From: Rhea pennata | Taxonomy: Eukaryota > Chordata > Aves > Rheiformes > Rheidae | DNA length: 64,000 nt | NCBI RefSeq assembly: GCF_028389875.1 | Contig: NC_084665.1 | Coordinates: forward strand, 123,150,602-123,214,601 | Direction: 5' to 3' | The notes under the pieces: generated by a model | The model's input: the letters and a program-made list of their open reading frames with translations, nothing else | What the model was told of the DNA's origin: nothing | Database searches by the model: none | In this document: positions 61,621-64,000 of the stretch, one piece after another | Layout of the letters: every line of letters starts with the position of its first letter | Numbering within the stretch: position 1 is the stretch's first letter | Program-made: the position numbers and the translations under genes

Positions 61621-61680
61621 CATAAAGGCATAGGAGCAGGTGACTAGGGCTGTGAAACAACATATCCTCCGAGAATCCAT
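61621..61680 (-). pseudogene. MEP1A-like exon 1 remnant: signal peptide
   Basis: ATG at 61678-61680, then MDSRRICCFTALVTCSYAFM, signal-like. A GTATTC donor after 61621 ends in phase 0, but the next exon needs phase 2. At the position homologous to the MEP1A donor the sequence is TTTCC. A second frame from ATG 61661-61663 reads straight into exon 2. Confidence 0.55.
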
Positions 61681-63829
61681 TTCAGAAGATCATCTAGCGC
61701 TACCTGCCAGTGCAGATATAGTGTCCTGTGGGTGAATACCCTTCAAAAGTACTGATAAGAATAACCATCAAAAGGGTTGAACTTTGTAAGTAAGTGCAGA
61801 TTTTAGTCTTATTAGGTATAGCCATAAATCAACGTGATAAGCAATCTGCCTCCCCGTTTCTTAACTGTTCTTCACAAATTAACCCTTGTAGCAATCAGGG
61901 GCTATTGAACTATCTAATATTTCTGTGATTTATTCAGAGATAATATCCCTGTTTCTGATTTCCTGGTCCCATTCTGGCAGGAGACCAAAAAAGCTGCTGA
62001 GAATGGAAACAACACCTTCTTCAGGAGAAGAGGCTCGTGATCCACAATTTAAGGTATAATTCACTTGAAGAAAATGTTTCCTCAGGGAAGTTTTATTCCT
62101 GGAAACATCTTGGGAAATGCAAGCAAATTTCTGTTCTCATCTAATTTTCTGGATGAAATATCATCTTTAATTAAAAAATACAGCTTGATTTCTGTAATCA
62201 ACAGACCATCAGCCATCAATTTCCAACAAAATGTGATGACTTGGTTTTCCTTGGGAGCTCTCCAAAATGTGATGACTTGGTTTTCCTTGGGAGCTCTCTC
62301 TTAGAATAGGGGTACAGTGAGGAGTCCTCATTTGGTCCCACTCATGCCTATAACATCATGTGCTCCTGGTGCTTTGCACTGGAAATCTCACACAGGTCCT
62401 TGCCTGTGGATACTTCCCATGGATGATTTTATCATTTTATAGGCTCTTCCCACCCCTAAATATCTAAAATACAGACAAATGACTCTTCAGTCAAACCATC
62501 AGACACAGCACTGGAAGGGGGCAACATTAGGGTAGGTGGTTTGGGAACAGAGGTTACGAGCTCCAGCACTGCTCTCCTGCTGCCATTGCACCCCTCACTT
62601 GTCCCCCTGTCCAAGGGGCTGCAGAGTGCAGAGACAGTGTTTTGTTGTTGAGACGAACTTCAGACCTGCGGTAAAAACATTTCAATATTTTAATGCTATA
62701 AGTAGATCTTTAGAGAAAAAAATGCAAATAAGGCATGTGATAACACTATTTAGGGAGTAGTGCTTGCAATTATAACCCCCCAGAAACAAGTGTATCATTC
62801 TGAAAAGAGAAAACTTCAGTGGTTTGTGTCTTGTAGCTATGTAACTGCTTGTTGTAATTTTACTCTTTCCTACTTACACTATAACATCAGCTGAAGCTCC
62901 GGTGGGTAACTATGGTCCCACTGTGCAATGTCCTGTATAAACACGAAGTCTAACCAGTTTGTATCTTAGAGAATATCACATACCTTGCCTGTCATAAAAC
63001 AGTTGTTTTTTTTCTGGACTTAAAGTCATTTAGAAGCTTAAGGGTGTTTAAGGGAGGAGGTAACACAACCTAGTCCCATCACCACGCTGTTAGCAGAGAC
63101 AGAGATGAGTTTTGAATCCTGGCACAGGGATTCACACTTATGTTTGCCCTTTTCCTCTCTCTGACTCAATTAAAACCTTTACAAGAAAGTTCTGTTTATC
63201 CTTTAACACCACCATCCCACACTGCGTGTCTCTTTCTTTGGTCATGATTAAGGTGATACCCTTGGGAAAATCAACATAGATTTCAGCCTACTTGAGATAA
63301 ACATGAATTCAAGATTCAGACACCTTGGATGAATTTTCCAGCTCCTGGACTCCAGTGGTAAAAGAAGATGTAGTCTCCTCTGATCATGCTCTGTGCAAGG
63401 TGCCAGACTGCTTCATGCGACCAGAGAGCCTCCCCCAGCACGACCCTCAGAGGGGACAGAGGCAAAAGGAGAACGCAGTTCACGGCGCTGCTCAAGCATG
63501 GGACGGTCACTAAACCACGGCGTTGTTCTCTGCAGAAAAGTGTGTACATTATTTGTGCCACCAAACACAGCTCTTCTGAACTGAAATTCAAATATCGAAG
63601 ACTGACACTAGGTAAGGGAATGCCTGGCACATTTACATTCCTGCCTGAGCACCTGCGCCACTGAATAGGAGCAGCCCCGCGATCTCTCCCCCCACCAGGT
63701 CTATAAAGCTCCTGTTTCCATACGTGACGCTCATACCGAAAGGCAGGGCACCAGCAGCTGCTGTCCTGCACTCAGCATTGGCCTTACAACCTACTTTTCC
63801 CCAGACAACACTACTCCCTGACTTGGAGG
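61681..63829. other. Intergenic sequence between MEP1A-like pseudogene and TAS2R
   Basis: No exon or mobile element recognised apart from the tandem duplication at 62227-62298. Open frames at 63316-63771 have no family similarity that I can see. Confidence 0.5.
62227..62298. repeat. Perfect 2 x 36-base tandem duplication
   Basis: The unit starting CAAAATGTGATGACTTGG and ending GGGAGCTCTC occurs twice without a mismatch, at 62227-62262 and 62263-62298. It lies between the meprin-like pseudogene and the taste receptor. Confidence 0.95.
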
Positions 63830-64000
63830 ATGGAAGCTTGCCAACCTCCAGATAAATTCAATGGCAATTCCTATGATACCATAGTTCTGGCAGTCACCAC
63901 GGTTCTGATTTTTGCTGGAATGTTGATAAATGCTTTCATTGTGGCTGTGCATTGCATTGCTTGGATGAAAAAGAAAAGCTTAACCTCCAGTGAGAAGATC
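63830..64000 (+). CDS. Bitter taste receptor, TAS2R family, 3' truncated by the window edge
   Basis: ATG at 63830, open for 57 codons to the edge. It starts MEACQPPDKFNGNSYDT, then a first helix VLAVTTVLIFAGMLINAFIV and the intracellular stretch HCIAWMKKKSLTSSEKI. The helix-1 Asn (INAFI), the Trp and the basic residue pattern with L-x-S-x-(D/E)-K-I are typical of TAS2R receptors, which are single-exon genes of about 300 codons. Taste receptors of this family signal through gustducin in taste and gut chemosensory cells. The subfamily (for instance TAS2R40-like) cannot be decided from this part. Confidence 0.8.
   Translation, partial: MEACQPPDKFNGNSYDTIVLAVTTVLIFAGMLINAFIVAVHCIAWMKKKSLTSSEKI

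Larger units (their letters stand above)
51903..61680 (-). pseudogene. Meprin-alpha-like tandem duplicate, inactivated (MEP1A-like pseudogene)
   Basis: Twelve blocks homologous to MEP1A exons 1-12, in the same order and phases: 61621-61680, 61498-61523, 61315-61368, 59770-59810, 59609-59683, 58622-58739, 57046-57221, 56569-56790, 55604-55750, 53092-53307, 52284-52766, 51950-52123. Six have exactly the MEP1A length. Lesions: exon 1 donor lost or shifted; one base missing in exon 5; exon 6 donor GT changed to CT; stop TAG inside the zinc motif (57119-57121); Met-turn Met changed to Leu; one base missing near the start of exon 11, with the frame regained at a G10 tract; exon 12 donor GT changed to AT; EGF and transmembrane exons absent. 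Protein divergence from MEP1A is large, so the duplication looks old and the inactivation later. It cannot make an active protease; a transcript or a MAM-MATH fragment is still possible. Confidence 0.9.

Noticed and set aside
63316-63771. 151-codon minus-strand frame next to the taste receptor
   Set aside because: No receptor or other motif; it does not resemble TAS2R helices.

Overview
This is vertebrate nuclear DNA, almost certainly from a bird. Genes are split into short exons with GT/AG introns, CR1 retrotransposon copies end in the typical avian 3' tail with ATTCTATG-like repeats, and the gene content is vertebrate. All exon calls were made by reading splice signals, phases and protein similarity by eye; no database search was run.

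Layout. (1) About 0.5-25.7 kb, plus strand: ADGRF5 (GPR116), an adhesion G protein-coupled receptor. Eighteen coding exons join into one open frame of 1,294 codons plus stop, running from the SEA region through immunoglobulin-like domains, GAIN/GPS and seven helices to the cytoplasmic tail. The signal-peptide exon lies to the left of the window or was not recognised. (2) About 24.4-33.1 kb: a gap between the convergent ADGRF5 and MEP1A genes, holding a CR1 copy and an isolated CpG island with a perfect RFX X-box but no recognisable gene. (3) 33.1-47.1 kb, minus strand: an intact MEP1A (meprin A subunit alpha), 14 exons and 710 residues, with signal peptide, propeptide, astacin protease, MAM, MATH, furin site, EGF and membrane helix. 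(4) 51.9-61.7 kb, minus strand: a second, diverged meprin-alpha-like copy in tandem. It keeps the exon order, phases and mostly the exact exon lengths of MEP1A, but is broken by a stop codon inside the zinc-binding motif, lost splice donors, single-base deletions, a lost Met-turn methionine and missing EGF/transmembrane exons. I call it a pseudogene. (5) 63.83 kb to the right edge, plus strand: the first 57 codons of a bitter taste receptor (TAS2R family).

The convergent ADGRF5/MEP1A arrangement matches the order I know from the human 6p12 region. The tandem meprin copy and the adjoining TAS2R are the unusual parts. ADGRF5 and MEP1A have no operon-like or direct functional link; they are neighbours by synteny. 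The most interesting items are the decaying meprin duplicate, whose MAM-MATH half is still open, and the orphan CpG island with an X-box.
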